Positions 26,876 through 36,800 of a DNA stretch of 64,000 nucleotides are shown here, one piece after another. This DNA comes from an uncultured Alistipes sp. Lineage in GTDB: Bacteria; Bacteroidota; Bacteroidia; Bacteroidales; Rikenellaceae. The notes below the pieces were generated by a model that did no database searches, was not told the origin of the DNA, and was given only the letters and a program-made list of their open reading frames with translations. The stretch is taken from positions 83,041-147,040 of the forward strand of contig CAJTYA010000006.1 of the NCBI GenBank assembly GCA_910583985.1, in the 5' to 3' direction. A program made the position numbers and the translations under genes. Position 1 is the stretch's first letter. The number at the start of each line of letters is the position of its first letter.

Positions 26876-28492
26876 ATGATTACCGTCTCGAATCTGGAAG
26901 TACAATACGGCAAACGCGTCCTGTTCAAGGACGTCAACCTGAAATTCACGCCCGGCAACTGCTACGGCGTAATCGGCGCCAACGGCGCAGGCAAATCCAC
27001 GTTTCTCAAGGTGCTCAGCGGCGAGGTGACGCCCACGCGCGGCTCGGTCTCCTTCGGGCCCCACGAACGCCTTTCGGTGCTCAAGCAGGACCACTTCGAA
27101 TACGACGAATGTACGGTGCTCGACACGGTGCTGATGGGCCATCAACCGCTCTGGTCGCTCATGCAGGAAAAGAACGCCCTCTACGCCAAGCCCGACTTCT
27201 CGGACGAAGACGGCATCCGGGCCGGCGAACTCGAAGAGAAATTCGCCGAGATGGACGGGTGGAACGCCGAGAGCGACGCAGCCAACCTGCTCAGCGGGCT
27301 GGGCATCAAGGAACATCTGCACGGCGAGCTGATGGGCCGGCTCAACGCCAAGGAGAAAGTGCGCGTGCTGCTGGCCCAGGCCCTCTTCGGCAAACCCGAC
27401 AACCTGTTGCTCGACGAGCCGACCAACGACTTGGACGTCAATACAGTCATGTGGCTCGAAAACTACCTGTCCAACTACGAGAACACCGTGCTGGTCGTCT
27501 CCCACGACCGTCACTTCCTCGACGCGGTGAGCACGCATATCATCGACATCGACTACAGCGACATCAACCTCTTTTCGGGCAACTACAGCTTTTGGTACGA
27601 ATCGAGTCAGCTGGCCGCCCGCCAGCAGGCCAACCAGAACAAGAAGGCCGAAGAGAAACGCAAGGAACTCATGGAATTCATCCAGCGTTTCAGCGCCAAC
27701 GTCGCCAAATCGAAACAGACCACGAGCCGCAAGAAAATGCTCGAAAAACTCAACATCGAAGAAATCAAGCCCTCTCTGCGCAAATACCCCGGCATCATCT
27801 TCCAGCCCTCGCGCGAGGCAGGCACGAAGATTCTCGCCGTCGACGGACTCAGCAAGACGGTCAACGGCGAGACGCTTTTCAGCAACGTCTCGTTCGCCAT
27901 CGAGAAGGGCGACAAGGTGGCCTTCCTCTCCCGCGAACCCCGTGCGGTGACGGCGCTTTTCGAGATCATCGCCGGCAACGACACCCCCGACAGCGGCATG
28001 GTCGAATGGGGCGTGACGATCAACGCGGCCTACCTGCCGCTCAACAACGCCTCGTTCTTCAACAACGAACTGAGCATCGTGGACTGGCTGGCGCAATTCT
28101 CCGACGACACGAGCGAACTCTACCTGCGGGGCTACCTCGGCAAGATGCTCTTCAGCGGCGAGGAAATCCACAAACGGGTCAACGTATTGTCCGGAGGCGA
28201 GAAAATGCGCTGCATGATCGCCCGCATGATGATCCAGCAAGCCAATACGCTGATTCTCGACTCGCCGACGAACCACCTCGATCTGGAGTCGATCCAGGCG
28301 TTCAACAACTCGCTGGTTTCATTCAAGGGCAATATCCTGATGACCTCGCACGACCACGAATTTATCAACACCGTCGCCGACCGTATCATCGAAATCACGC
28401 CCAACGGCATGATCGACAAGTATATGGAATACGACGACTACCTGTTCGACGAACGCGTACAGGAAAACCTGAACAAACTCTATTCGAAATAA
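26876..28492 (+). CDS. ABC-F family ATPase (YbiT-like) with one degenerate site
   Basis: 538 residues, two ABC domains with no membrane part, close in length and layout to E. coli YbiT. NBD1 has an intact Walker A (GANGAGKST, 34-42), Walker B (LLLDEP, 177-182) and switch His210, but its signature is replaced by GRLNAKEKVR. NBD2 has an intact signature (LSGGEK, 438-443), but its Walker A reads LSREPRAVTAL (351-361), without the Gly-Lys-Ser core, and its Walker B has S463 in place of the catalytic Glu. Only one composite ATP site can therefore be complete. ABC-F proteins act on ribosomes in translation; the exact role is unknown. The phosphodiester glycosidase gene follows after 28 bases. Confidence 0.9.
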   Translation: MITVSNLEVQYGKRVLFKDVNLKFTPGNCYGVIGANGAGKSTFLKVLSGEVTPTRGSVSFGPHERLSVLKQDHFEYDECTVLDTVLMGHQPLWSLMQEKNALYAKPDFSDEDGIRAGELEEKFAEMDGWNAESDAANLLSGLGIKEHLHGELMGRLNAKEKVRVLLAQALFGKPDNLLLDEPTNDLDVNTVMWLENYLSNYENTVLVVSHDRHFLDAVSTHIIDIDYSDINLFSGNYSFWYESSQLAARQQANQNKKAEEKRKELMEFIQRFSANVAKSKQTTSRKKMLEKLNIEEIKPSLRKYPGIIFQPSREAGTKILAVDGLSKTVNGETLFSNVSFAIEKGDKVAFLSREPRAVTALFEIIAGNDTPDSGMVEWGVTINAAYLPLNNASFFNNELSIVDWLAQFSDDTSELYLRGYLGKMLFSGEEIHKRVNVLSGGEKMRCMIARMMIQQANTLILDSPTNHLDLESIQAFNNSLVSFKGNILMTSHDHEFINTVADRIIEITPNGMIDKYMEYDDYLFDERVQENLNKLYSK

Positions 28493-28520
28493 AACGCAAG
28501 CAGCCCCGAAACGTTTTTCC

Positions 28521-29381
28521 ATGAAAAAGACCGCCCTCTCGTTGCGACTGCTCGTGCTCGGCCTCTCGTGCTGGACCGCCCTCGCACGCGTTTCGGCCCA
28601 GAGTCCCGCCGACTCGGCAGCCATCGCCCAAGCGCGGTGGACGACCGTCTCGGAAAAAGACGGCATCGTATGCAAGAAAACGCGCCTGCACGTGTTCGGC
28701 ACCGAACAACGGATTTCGATGCTCGAAATCGACCCGGAACGTTACCGGATCGCGTTGGCACAGGACTCCCTGCGCACGAAAACCTCCGTGCTCGGACGCG
28801 GATACGGCGCCACGGCCGCCATCAACGGCGGTTACTTCAAGACGGGAACCCGGCAGGCCGTCGCTTCCGATTTCATCAAGATCGACGGAACGTTCCCTCC
28901 GCGCATGGGAGGAGCGGGCGACGGAGCGGCGCTGGAGATCGACCGGGACGGTAGAATCCGGATCGGACGCCGGAAAACGGCAGCCGACGCGACGCCGTGG
29001 CACGAGAACTGCGCCAGCGCGATGGTCGTCGGTCCGCTGCTGGTCGAAAACGGCCGCGGCCTCTTCGGACGGGACGCTTCGACGGATCGGCATCCGCGTT
29101 CCTGCATCGGCCTCGAAGCCGACGGGACCGTCGTTCTGATCGTCGTGGACGGCAGACAGGACCACGCGGCAGGCATGAGTTTCCGCGAGCTGGCCTACCT
29201 CTGCCGGCAATTGGGCTTGACCGAGGCGCTGAACCTCGACGGGGGAGGCTCCTCGACGCTGTGGGTGCGCGGAGAAGGGATCGTCAATTCCGTATCGGAC
29301 CGCCTGCTGGTCTTCCCGGTCGAACGCCCCGTGGCCAATGCCGTCCTCGTGCTGCCGAGAGAGTCGGAACGACTGCGGTAA
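28521..29381 (+). CDS. Secreted phosphodiester glycosidase family protein (NAGPA-like)
   Basis: 286 residues with a signal peptide (cleavage near ARVSAQ) and a single NAGPA-type domain. Family hallmarks are ATAAINGGYFKTG at about residues 96-108, HPRSCIGLEADG at about 192-203, and ALNLDGGGSSTLWVRG near 235-250. Relatives remove a sugar linked through a phosphodiester, as in uncovering of mannose-6-phosphate or processing of wall polymers. The location is periplasmic or extracellular. It lies 28 bases after the ABC-F gene and ends at a strong terminator. The natural substrate is unknown. Confidence 0.9.
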   Translation: MKKTALSLRLLVLGLSCWTALARVSAQSPADSAAIAQARWTTVSEKDGIVCKKTRLHVFGTEQRISMLEIDPERYRIALAQDSLRTKTSVLGRGYGATAAINGGYFKTGTRQAVASDFIKIDGTFPPRMGGAGDGAALEIDRDGRIRIGRRKTAADATPWHENCASAMVVGPLLVENGRGLFGRDASTDRHPRSCIGLEADGTVVLIVVDGRQDHAAGMSFRELAYLCRQLGLTEALNLDGGGSSTLWVRGEGIVNSVSDRLLVFPVERPVANAVLVLPRESERLR

Positions 29382-29410
29382 CCGAAAGACAGGGCAAACG
29401 AAAGCAAGAC

Positions 29411-29449
29411 AAAAGGAGGGCATACGACAGATTCGTATGCCCTCCTTTT
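29411..29449 (+). terminator. Terminator after the phosphodiester glycosidase gene
   Basis: A 17-base perfect stem (AAAAGGAGGGCATACGA and its complement) with loop CAGAT, ending in a T-run and AAATTATT. Confidence 0.93.
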
Positions 29450-29796
29450 TAAATTATTACCCGTCCGGACAGCGGGACAGCGCCCCGAACGACAACTCTA
29501 ACGACGTCTGCTTTGCCTGTGCACAAGGAGAGCGGAATGCCGCGCAGGAATCCGCCGGCGCACGGACCGGGAACCGAAAACCGGTTTCTGCCCGGAGGTT
29601 CGTCCGCACGACGAAAGCCGCTGCGCGCTTCCGGACGGTCGCTTCAAAGACACTTCGGCATTCGATGCCCGCAACGATTTCCCGAAAACACATTTTTCCG
29701 AAAACAGGACGAAACGAACGGAAAAGAAAGAACGAACGGCGCACGAACAAGTCCTTTACGCCGCTGCCGCCGACAATAAAATTGCGCAGGAAACCG

Positions 29797-29804
29797 TATC
29801 TTTG
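29797..29804 (+). promoter_or_regulatory. Predicted -7 element of the metallophosphoesterase gene
   Basis: TATCTTTG fits TAnnTTTG and lies 26 bases before the ATG. An ATTG at 29781 is too close (12 bases) to be a normal -33 box. Confidence 0.5.
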
Positions 29805-29830
29805 TCCCGGACCCTTTCACTCCGAACGTT

Positions 29831-31045
29831 ATGCTCGCATTCGTACTCCCGCTCATGGCAGCCGCCTCGGTGCTGCTCGACCTTTCGATCCTGCGCCGAA
29901 TCGGCCGGCGGTACCCCGACCGCAAGTGGCTGCGAAGGCTCTATTTAGCGCATTTCGTTTTGATCGATGCGGCGGTAGCCGGCGCGCTGCTCTTTTACGG
30001 AAAACTCTCGAACGCGGACTCCACGGAAGCCATGCGGACCGTCCTGTGGATCGTCTGGGTATTTTTCGCGACAGCCGCCCCGAAGGCGGTCTACCTGCTG
30101 TCGAGCCTGCTCGATGGCCGAAGCGGGAAAGCAGACGGACGAAAGACGACGCTTTTTTCCCGAATCGGCCTCGTCGCGGCCGCCGCGACGCTCGGCCTGA
30201 TGGTCTGGGGAGCCACCGCCGGGCGGACACACATCGTCACCGAGCGCCTGACGCTGGAATCGGACCGTCTGCCCGAAAGTTTCGACGGGTATAAAATCGT
30301 ATTTTTCACCGATCTGCACACGGGCAACCTGCCGGGCAACCACCGGCTCATCCGACGCATGGCGGAACGGATCGACCGCGAACATGCGGACATGGTGGTC
30401 AACGGAGGCGATCTGGTCAATATCGACGCACGGGAACTGACTCCGGAGGTCATGGGACTGCTCTCGACCATCCGGGCTGCGGACGGCGTATATTCGGTGC
30501 TGGGCAACCACGATCTGGGATTCTACATCCGCGAGAACCGTCCCTACACCCCCCGGCAAAGCGTCGGCGAACTGCTCGAAAAACAAAAGGCGATGGGGTG
30601 GACACCGCTCGTCGACGAATCGGTCCACATCCGTCGCGGCGGGGACAGCATATCGGTGACCGGATTCAACTTCCCCGAAAAGGGATCGCATCGCGGCAAA
30701 CACGCCGAATTGGCCGGATGCGACATGGAAAAAGCCTATGCCTCGGCAGCGGAGGGGACGTTCAATCTGCTGATCTCGCACACGCCCGAATTCTGGGACG
30801 ACGCCCTGCGGACGGGAAGTCCCGACCTGACGCTGTCGGGCCACGTACACGCCATGCAGTTCAAGATTCCTTTCGGGAAGCGGGGATGGTCCCCGGCAAG
30901 CTGGATGTACGACCGGTGGAGCGGCCTCTACACACAAGCGGGCAAATATCTGTACGTCAACGACGGGATGGGCTACGTCATGTACCCGATGCGCATCGGC
31001 ACCCCGCCTTCGATTACGGTCATTACACTTAAAAGAAAAGGGTAG
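29831..31045 (+). CDS. Membrane-anchored calcineurin-like metallophosphoesterase
   Basis: 404 residues. Four hydrophobic segments occupy about residues 1-130, followed by a catalytic domain. The dimetal motifs are complete: D161-L-H163, GGD194, GNHD (N226, H227), H317 in LISHTPE, and GHVH (H338, H340). This is the YkuE/DUF-type layout of an inner-membrane phosphoesterase with its active domain outside or at the membrane surface. Substrates of relatives include lipid intermediates such as UDP-diacylglucosamine; none can be assigned here. It converges on the SMR gene, which begins 7 bases past its stop. Confidence 0.9.
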   Translation: MLAFVLPLMAAASVLLDLSILRRIGRRYPDRKWLRRLYLAHFVLIDAAVAGALLFYGKLSNADSTEAMRTVLWIVWVFFATAAPKAVYLLSSLLDGRSGKADGRKTTLFSRIGLVAAAATLGLMVWGATAGRTHIVTERLTLESDRLPESFDGYKIVFFTDLHTGNLPGNHRLIRRMAERIDREHADMVVNGGDLVNIDARELTPEVMGLLSTIRAADGVYSVLGNHDLGFYIRENRPYTPRQSVGELLEKQKAMGWTPLVDESVHIRRGGDSISVTGFNFPEKGSHRGKHAELAGCDMEKAYASAAEGTFNLLISHTPEFWDDALRTGSPDLTLSGHVHAMQFKIPFGKRGWSPASWMYDRWSGLYTQAGKYLYVNDGMGYVMYPMRIGTPPSITVITLKRKG

Positions 31046-31052
31046 CGGATCT

Positions 31053-31370
31053 TCAGGCAGTTATCTTGAGACCGATGACGCCCAGCACGATCAACCCGGC
31101 TGAAAACAGACGCCAGAAGCCGGCCGAGTCTCCGAAAAAGAGAATCCCCACGAGCAGCGTCGAGACGGCTCCGATACCGGTCCAGACCACGTAGGCCGTG
31201 CCGATGGCCAGCGTCCGTTGGGCCAGATAGAGCAAAAACATGCTCTGACTCATCGACATGACCGCCAACAGAATGCCCCACGCCTTAACCTGCATCGTTT
31301 GCGAGAGCTTGAGCCCCACGGCTCAGCCCATTTCGAAAAAACCGCCCAGAATCAGATAAAACCACGCCAT
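31053..31370 (-). pseudogene. sugE: SMR (SugE/Gdx-type) efflux transporter gene with in-frame stop
   Basis: From the ATG at 31370 the frame reads MAWFYLILGGFFEMG, then a TGA stop at codon 16 (plus-strand bases 31323-31325), then AVGLKLSQTMQVKAW and a normal SMR protein to the stop at 31053. Full length would be 105 residues, exactly the family size. SugE-type proteins have Trp at this position, in E-x-G-W-A-x-x-L-K, so a single TGG-to-TGA change explains the stop. The remaining 88-residue frame could start only at a GTG (31319) and would lack helix 1 and the essential Glu13. Likely a fresh pseudogene; a sequencing error is the main alternative. Confidence 0.85.
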
Positions 31371-31990
31371 TTCATTTTCGTCTTTTTTCGTTTTTGAATC
31401 CCGACGCTCCGTCTCGTCCGCGCCCCGCCGGCCTGAGCTGGGCAGTCCTCCTCAAGGAAAAAAGGGCGACGAAAACGGGATTCCCGCCGAGAGAGTCCGG
31501 TACGGCACGCCCCGCACGCCGTACCGGCACGGACAAAGATAAGGTTTTCGCCTCCAGGGAACAAATTTCCGCAACAAGGCCGAACATCCCCTCGCCCGTA
31601 CCGCATCGCACGAGAGCGCCAGTCATGCCACGGGGGCCGCATAATACGACGATGTCGAGGAGCGTTTCTCTGATACGGTTCCGTCTTTTCACGCATGGGA
31701 CAGAGGAAACGGAGATTTTCGCACCGACCGGCCATCCTCCCGGACGCACCCATAATCGGAAAAACGCCCGGAACGATCCCGAAAAACGAAGGGACGGCGG
31801 CAGATAGAGGAGACGGTCGGAGAACCGCATCCCGCCGGGCCGTACCCCGATTTTTCCGCCGGATCGTAGCTCCGTCACACCGAACGTTTCGCCGAAAAGA
31901 CGGATTTCCGATAAAATTCACTATCTTGGCGGTTCGAACGGCAGACCAAAGAAAATGCCTGCCGCCGAACCCGAAAACCGAACACCGTCG
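31371..31990. other. Intergenic region before the metal efflux operon
   Basis: About 620 bases. Open frames on both strands are low-complexity. A TATCTTGG sequence at 31922-31929 is a near match to the -7 consensus, 62 bases before the DUF6769-like gene. Nothing else was seen. Confidence 0.5.
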
Positions 31991-32416
31991 ATGGGAAAAA
32001 GGCTGTCCGAAATCGTTCTGCTGCTGACCGGCGCATTGCTGCTGGTCCTCTCGGCCGTTCCCCATCACCACCACGGCGAACGCATCTGCTTCGGATCGGA
32101 AGAGCGGTGTCCGGAATGCCGTTCGGAATGCCACGGATCGCACCGCCACGACGAACCGCAGGCGGGATGCGACCTGCGCCACCTGTTCGTCATGTCGGGA
32201 CGCGACGACGATTCGCTGCGTTCGGCGACGGGCTCGGACGACGATCTTTTCCACCGTCTGCTCTCCGCGGCGATGCCCTGCCGGCCGATCCCGACGGAGT
32301 CTTTCGTCTCGCCCGAAACGGGACGATTCACTTACCGCCCGCTGCGGCGACAGCCCGAATCGTCGTTCGATGGCGCCGCCCTTTCGCTGCGGGCCCCTCC
32401 CTGTCTCTTCGTCTGA
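31991..32416 (+). CDS. DUF6769-like His/Cys-rich small membrane protein
   Basis: 141 residues from the ATG at 31991. A hydrophobic N-terminal segment (SEIVLLLTGALLLVLSAVP) is followed by PHHHHGE, four cysteines with interspersed His (CFGSEERCPECRSECHGSHRH) and a C-terminal variable tail. Proteins of this kind precede CusA/CzcA loci in Bacteroidetes. The His/Cys cluster suggests periplasmic metal binding, perhaps sensing or handing metal to the pump. It is separated from the adaptor gene by 94 bases. The family name is given with moderate certainty. Confidence 0.78.
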   Translation: MGKRLSEIVLLLTGALLLVLSAVPHHHHGERICFGSEERCPECRSECHGSHRHDEPQAGCDLRHLFVMSGRDDDSLRSATGSDDDLFHRLLSAAMPCRPIPTESFVSPETGRFTYRPLRRQPESSFDGAALSLRAPPCLFV

Positions 32417-32510
32417 AACCGTGTCCCGCTCGCCGGGCCGGCGCATCCCCCCGTTTCAGAAAACACGGGGGCAGTATGTTGCATACACGTATCACCGACA
32501 CACAGAGACA

Positions 32511-33845
32511 ATGAACAGAAATCTGATAATAAGCATTTTATCCGCAGCCCTGATGGCCGGCTGCGGCACGGGAGAGTCGCCGAAGACCGCTCCCGCACAC
32601 GAGCATGAGCACGAACATGCTCACCACGACGCCGGGAAAGACCACGATCATGCCCACGAAGGCGAAACCCACGAGACGCACGCGCACGAGGCTCACGACC
32701 ACAACGCCGAAGAGCACGAAGGTCACGATCACCGTCACGATGGGGAGGAGCACGCCCACGCAACGGAAGCGTCCGGTCACGAAGGCCATGACCACGGCAC
32801 GGCGATCGACGCCCATTCGGGCGAGATCGTTTTCACGAAAGAGCAGGCCGCGCGAACGGACTTCGCCCTCTACGAAGTGGTTCCGGTCACCTTCAACGAG
32901 ATCATCGCCACCGGAGGCCGCATCATGCCCGCACAGGGCGACGAGACGTCCGTCGTCGCGCCCGTCAGCGGCATCGTCGCCTTCGTCGGCAAGAAACTCG
33001 CGGACGGCACGGCGGTGAGCAAGGGCGAAAGACTCTTCGCCGTCTCGTCCAAGGAAATCGCCGAGGGGGACTACACCGTGCGGGCCAAGGCCGCCTTCGA
33101 ACAGGCCAAGGCCGCCTTCGAACGGGCCGAAGCGCTCGTAGGCGACAAAATCGTCTCGCAGGCCGAGTACGAACAGAAACGGTTAGACTACGAAAACGCC
33201 CGGACGGCCTACGAAGCCCTCGCCTCGAAGGCCTCGGCACAGGGCACCGGCGTCGTCGCGCCGATGAGCGGATTCGTCAAGAACATCGCCGTGAGCGAAG
33301 GACAGTTCGTCGAGGTGGGCCAGACGTTGGCCACCGTATCGCAGAACCGGAGGCTCGTGCTGCGGGCCGAAGTCTCGCAGCGATACCTCGCCGACCTGCG
33401 CAATGTCTCCTCGGCCAATTTCAGGACGCCCTACGACGGACGCATCCATTCGCTCCGCGAGATGAACGGCCGACTGCTCTCCGTAGGCAGGAACTCGGAC
33501 GACGCTTCGGTGTTCGTACCCGTCACGTTCGAATTCGACAACACGGGCGACATCGTGCCCGGCTCGTTCGTCGAAATATACCTCGTGTCGACGCCCGTGC
33601 CCGACGCGCTGACCGTTCCGTTGAGCGCCGTGACCGAAGAACAGGGCATCCACTACGTGTTCGTCCGGCTCGACGAGGAGGGCTACCTCAAACGCGAAGT
33701 GAAATTAGGCGCCGACGACGGGGAGAGCGTCCGCATCCTTTCGGGCCTGTCGGCCGGCGAAACGGTCGTCAGCCGCGGCGTCGCGCAGGTCAAGGCGGCC
33801 TCGTTCTCCGGAGCCATTCCCCACGGACATTCCCACTCCCATTAG
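32511..33845 (+). CDS. Heavy-metal RND periplasmic adaptor (CusB/CzcB type)
   Basis: 444 residues from the ATG at 32511. The lipobox LMAGC gives a lipid-anchored adaptor. Residues about 28-105 are an unusually long His/Glu/Asp-rich stretch with many H-x-H and HEGHDH motifs, followed by a lipoyl half (VVAPVSGIVAFVGKKLADG), a short helical hairpin (about 190-225), the second lipoyl half (VVAPMSGFVKNIAVSEG) and beta-barrel domains, then a His-rich end (GHSHSH). It would carry metal to the CusA-type pump. It lies 12 bases before the RND gene. Confidence 0.92.
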   Translation: MNRNLIISILSAALMAGCGTGESPKTAPAHEHEHEHAHHDAGKDHDHAHEGETHETHAHEAHDHNAEEHEGHDHRHDGEEHAHATEASGHEGHDHGTAIDAHSGEIVFTKEQAARTDFALYEVVPVTFNEIIATGGRIMPAQGDETSVVAPVSGIVAFVGKKLADGTAVSKGERLFAVSSKEIAEGDYTVRAKAAFEQAKAAFERAEALVGDKIVSQAEYEQKRLDYENARTAYEALASKASAQGTGVVAPMSGFVKNIAVSEGQFVEVGQTLATVSQNRRLVLRAEVSQRYLADLRNVSSANFRTPYDGRIHSLREMNGRLLSVGRNSDDASVFVPVTFEFDNTGDIVPGSFVEIYLVSTPVPDALTVPLSAVTEEQGIHYVFVRLDEEGYLKREVKLGADDGESVRILSGLSAGETVVSRGVAQVKAASFSGAIPHGHSHSH

Positions 33846-33857
33846 AACCGGACGGCC

Positions 33858-36800
33858 ATGTTGAACAAAATCATCGATTTTTCATTACACAACAGGCTGT
33901 TGGTAATGATCGTGGGCGTCATTCTGCTCGTGGCGGGCACCTTCACGGCCCGGCACATGGAAGTGGACGTCTTTCCCGACCTGAACGCCCCCACCGTCGT
34001 GGTGATGACCGAAGCCAGCGGCATGGCGGCCGAAGAGGTCGAACGCACCGTGACCTTCCCGATCGAAACGGCCGTGAACGGCGCGACGGACGTGCGGCGC
34101 GTGCGCTCGTCCTCGACGACGGGCTTCTCGGTCGTCTGGGTCGAATTCGACTGGGGAACCGACATCTATCTGGCCCGCCAGATCGTCTCCGAAAAACTGG
34201 CCGCGCTGAGCGAAGCCCTGCCGCAGAACGTCGGCACGCCCACGCTCGGCCCGCAGTCCTCCATCCTCGGCGAACTGCTCATCGTGGGGCTCACCTCGGA
34301 CAGCACCTCGCTCCAAGACCTGCGTACGACGGCCGACTGGACGATCCGGCCCCGGCTGCTTTCGACCGGAGGCGTGGCGCAGGTCACCGTCATCGGGGGC
34401 GACATCAAGGAATACCAGATCCTGCTCGACCCGGAGCGCATGAAACACTACGGCGTCTCGACGGACGAAGTGCTTGCCGTGGCGGAAAACCTGAGCCTCA
34501 ATTCGAGCGGGGGCGTGCTGAACCAGTACGGTAACGAATACATCGTCCGCGGCCTGCTCTCCACGGCCGACGAGACGGAGATGGGCCGCTCCGTCATAAA
34601 GACCGTCGACGGCATGCCCGTCATGCTCGAAGACATCGCCGAAGTCCGCATCGGGGCCAAGGCGCCGCAACTGGGCGTCGCCTCGGAGCGCGGAAAGCCC
34701 GCCGTGCTGATGACCGTCACCAAGCAGCCCAACACCAATTCGCTGGAGCTGACCGAAAACCTCGACCGGGCCATCGATGAAATCCGGCAGACGCTGCCGC
34801 CCGACATCCACATTTCGACCGACATCTTCCGGCAGGCCCGCTTCATCGAAGGTTCGATCGACAACATCCGCAGTTCGCTGATCGAGGGAGCTGTGTTCGT
34901 CTTCCTCGTGCTGTTCGTCTTTTTGATGAACTTCCGCACGACGGTCATTTCGCTGGTGGCCCTTCCGCTCTCGCTGCTGGTTTCGGTGCTCGTGCTCAAA
35001 ATGCTGGGTCTGACCATCAACACGATGAGCCTCGGCGGCATGGCCATCGCCATCGGTTCGCTCGTGGACGATGCGATCATCGACGTCGAGAACGTCTTCA
35101 AACGCCTGCGGGAGAACCGCCTCCGGCCCCAAGCAGAACGCCTCCCGGCGCTCAGAGTCGTCTACGAGGCTTCGAAAGAAATACGGACCTCGGTCGTCCA
35201 CGCCACCGTCATCACCATCGTCGCCTTCGTGCCGCTGTTTTTCCTCGACGGCATGGAGGGGCGGATGCTGCGTCCGTTAGGCATTTCGTTCATCGTGGCG
35301 CTGTTCGCCTCGATGATCGTGGCCGTCACGCTGACTCCGGTGCTTTGCAGCTACCTGCTCACGAGCGACAAGGTGCTCAAACGGAACGAAAAGGAACCCC
35401 TCGTGACACGCAAGCTCAAGCAGGGCTACCGGAAGATGCTCGAAGGGGTGCTCCGGCACAAAAGGGCCGTGCTGGGCGGCACGCTCGCGCTGTTCGCCGG
35501 TGCGGTCGTCGTGTTCTTCGGACTCGGCCGCAGCTTCCTGCCGCCGTTCAACGAAGGCTCGCTGACGATCAACACGGCCACGATGCCGGGCATTTCGCTC
35601 GAAGAGTCGGACCGCATCGGCCGGGAGGTGGAAAGCATCCTGCTCGAAATACCCGAAATCCGGACCGTAGCGCGCAAAACGGGCCGGGCCGAGCTGGACG
35701 AACACGCTCTGGGCGTGAACGTATCCGAACTCGAAGCGCCCTATACGTTAGACGAGCGGTCGCACAGCGAATTTCTGGCCGACGTCCGCTCCCGCCTCGG
35801 CGTGCTGCGGGGCGTCAACATCGAGCTGGGGCAGCCCATATCGCACCGCATCGACGCCATGCTTTCGGGCACCAAGGCCAACATCGCCATCAAGCTGTTC
35901 GGTCCGGACCTGAACCGTCTCTTCTCGCTGGGCAACGAAATCAAGGACGCGATCGCCGGTATCGACGGCGTGGCCGACCTGAACGTCGAACAGCAGGTGG
36001 AACGTCCCCAGCTCCAGATCAGGCCCCGCAGGGAAATGCTGGCCCGCTACGGCATTCCGCTGCCCGAATTCTCGGAATTCGTCGAAGTGGCGCTGGGCGG
36101 ACGGGTCGTCTCGCAGGTCTACGACCAAGGACGCTCGTTCGACGTCACCGTCAGGACGAACGACCGGAGCCGGCAGGACATGGAAAGCATCGGCAACCTG
36201 CTGCTCGACGGAGCCGACGGCAAGGTACCGCTGAGCTACGTGGCCGACATCGTCTCCTCGTCCGGTCCGAATGCCATCAGCCGCGAAAACGCCCAGCGCA
36301 AGATCGTCGTATCGGCCAATGTCGCCGACCGCGACCTGCGCGGCGTGGTGAACGACATCCGCCGCACGGTGGAAGAACGTGTCGACATTCCCCAAGGCTA
36401 TCACGTGGAATACGGGGGACAGTTCGAGAGCGAACAGGCGGCCTCGCGCATCCTGTTGCTCGCCTCGCTCGTCTCGCTGCTGGTCATCTTCCTGCTGCTG
36501 TTTCAGGAGTTCCGCAGCCTGTCCGTTTCGGGCATCGTCATGCTGAACCTGCCGCTGGCGCTCATCGGGGGCATTTTCAGCCTATGGTTCACATCGGGCG
36601 AAGTGAGCATTCCGGCCATCATCGGCTTCATCTCGCTGTTCGGAATCGCCACGCGCAACGGCATCCTGCTCGTCTCGCACTACAACCAGTTGCGCAGCGA
36701 AGGCATGCCGCTCTACGAGAGCGTCGTGACCGGCTCGATGGACCGTCTGAACCCGATCCTCATGACGGCCCTCTCCTCGGCGCTGGCACTCGTTCCGATG

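Larger units (their letters stand above)
29382..29830. other. Intergenic region
   Basis: About 450 bases holding the terminator of the glycosidase gene (29411-29449) and a -7 box before the metallophosphoesterase gene (29797-29804). Nothing else was recognised. Confidence 0.55.

Noticed and set aside
31053..31319. GTG-started 88-residue SMR protein
   Set aside because: It would lack helix 1 and Glu13; the upstream sequence is clearly the missing N-terminus behind a stop codon.
31323..31325. Selenocysteine or recoded TGA in the SMR gene
   Set aside because: Relatives have Trp here, no selenocysteine-insertion-like structure was recognised, and all other genes in the window use TGA as a normal stop.
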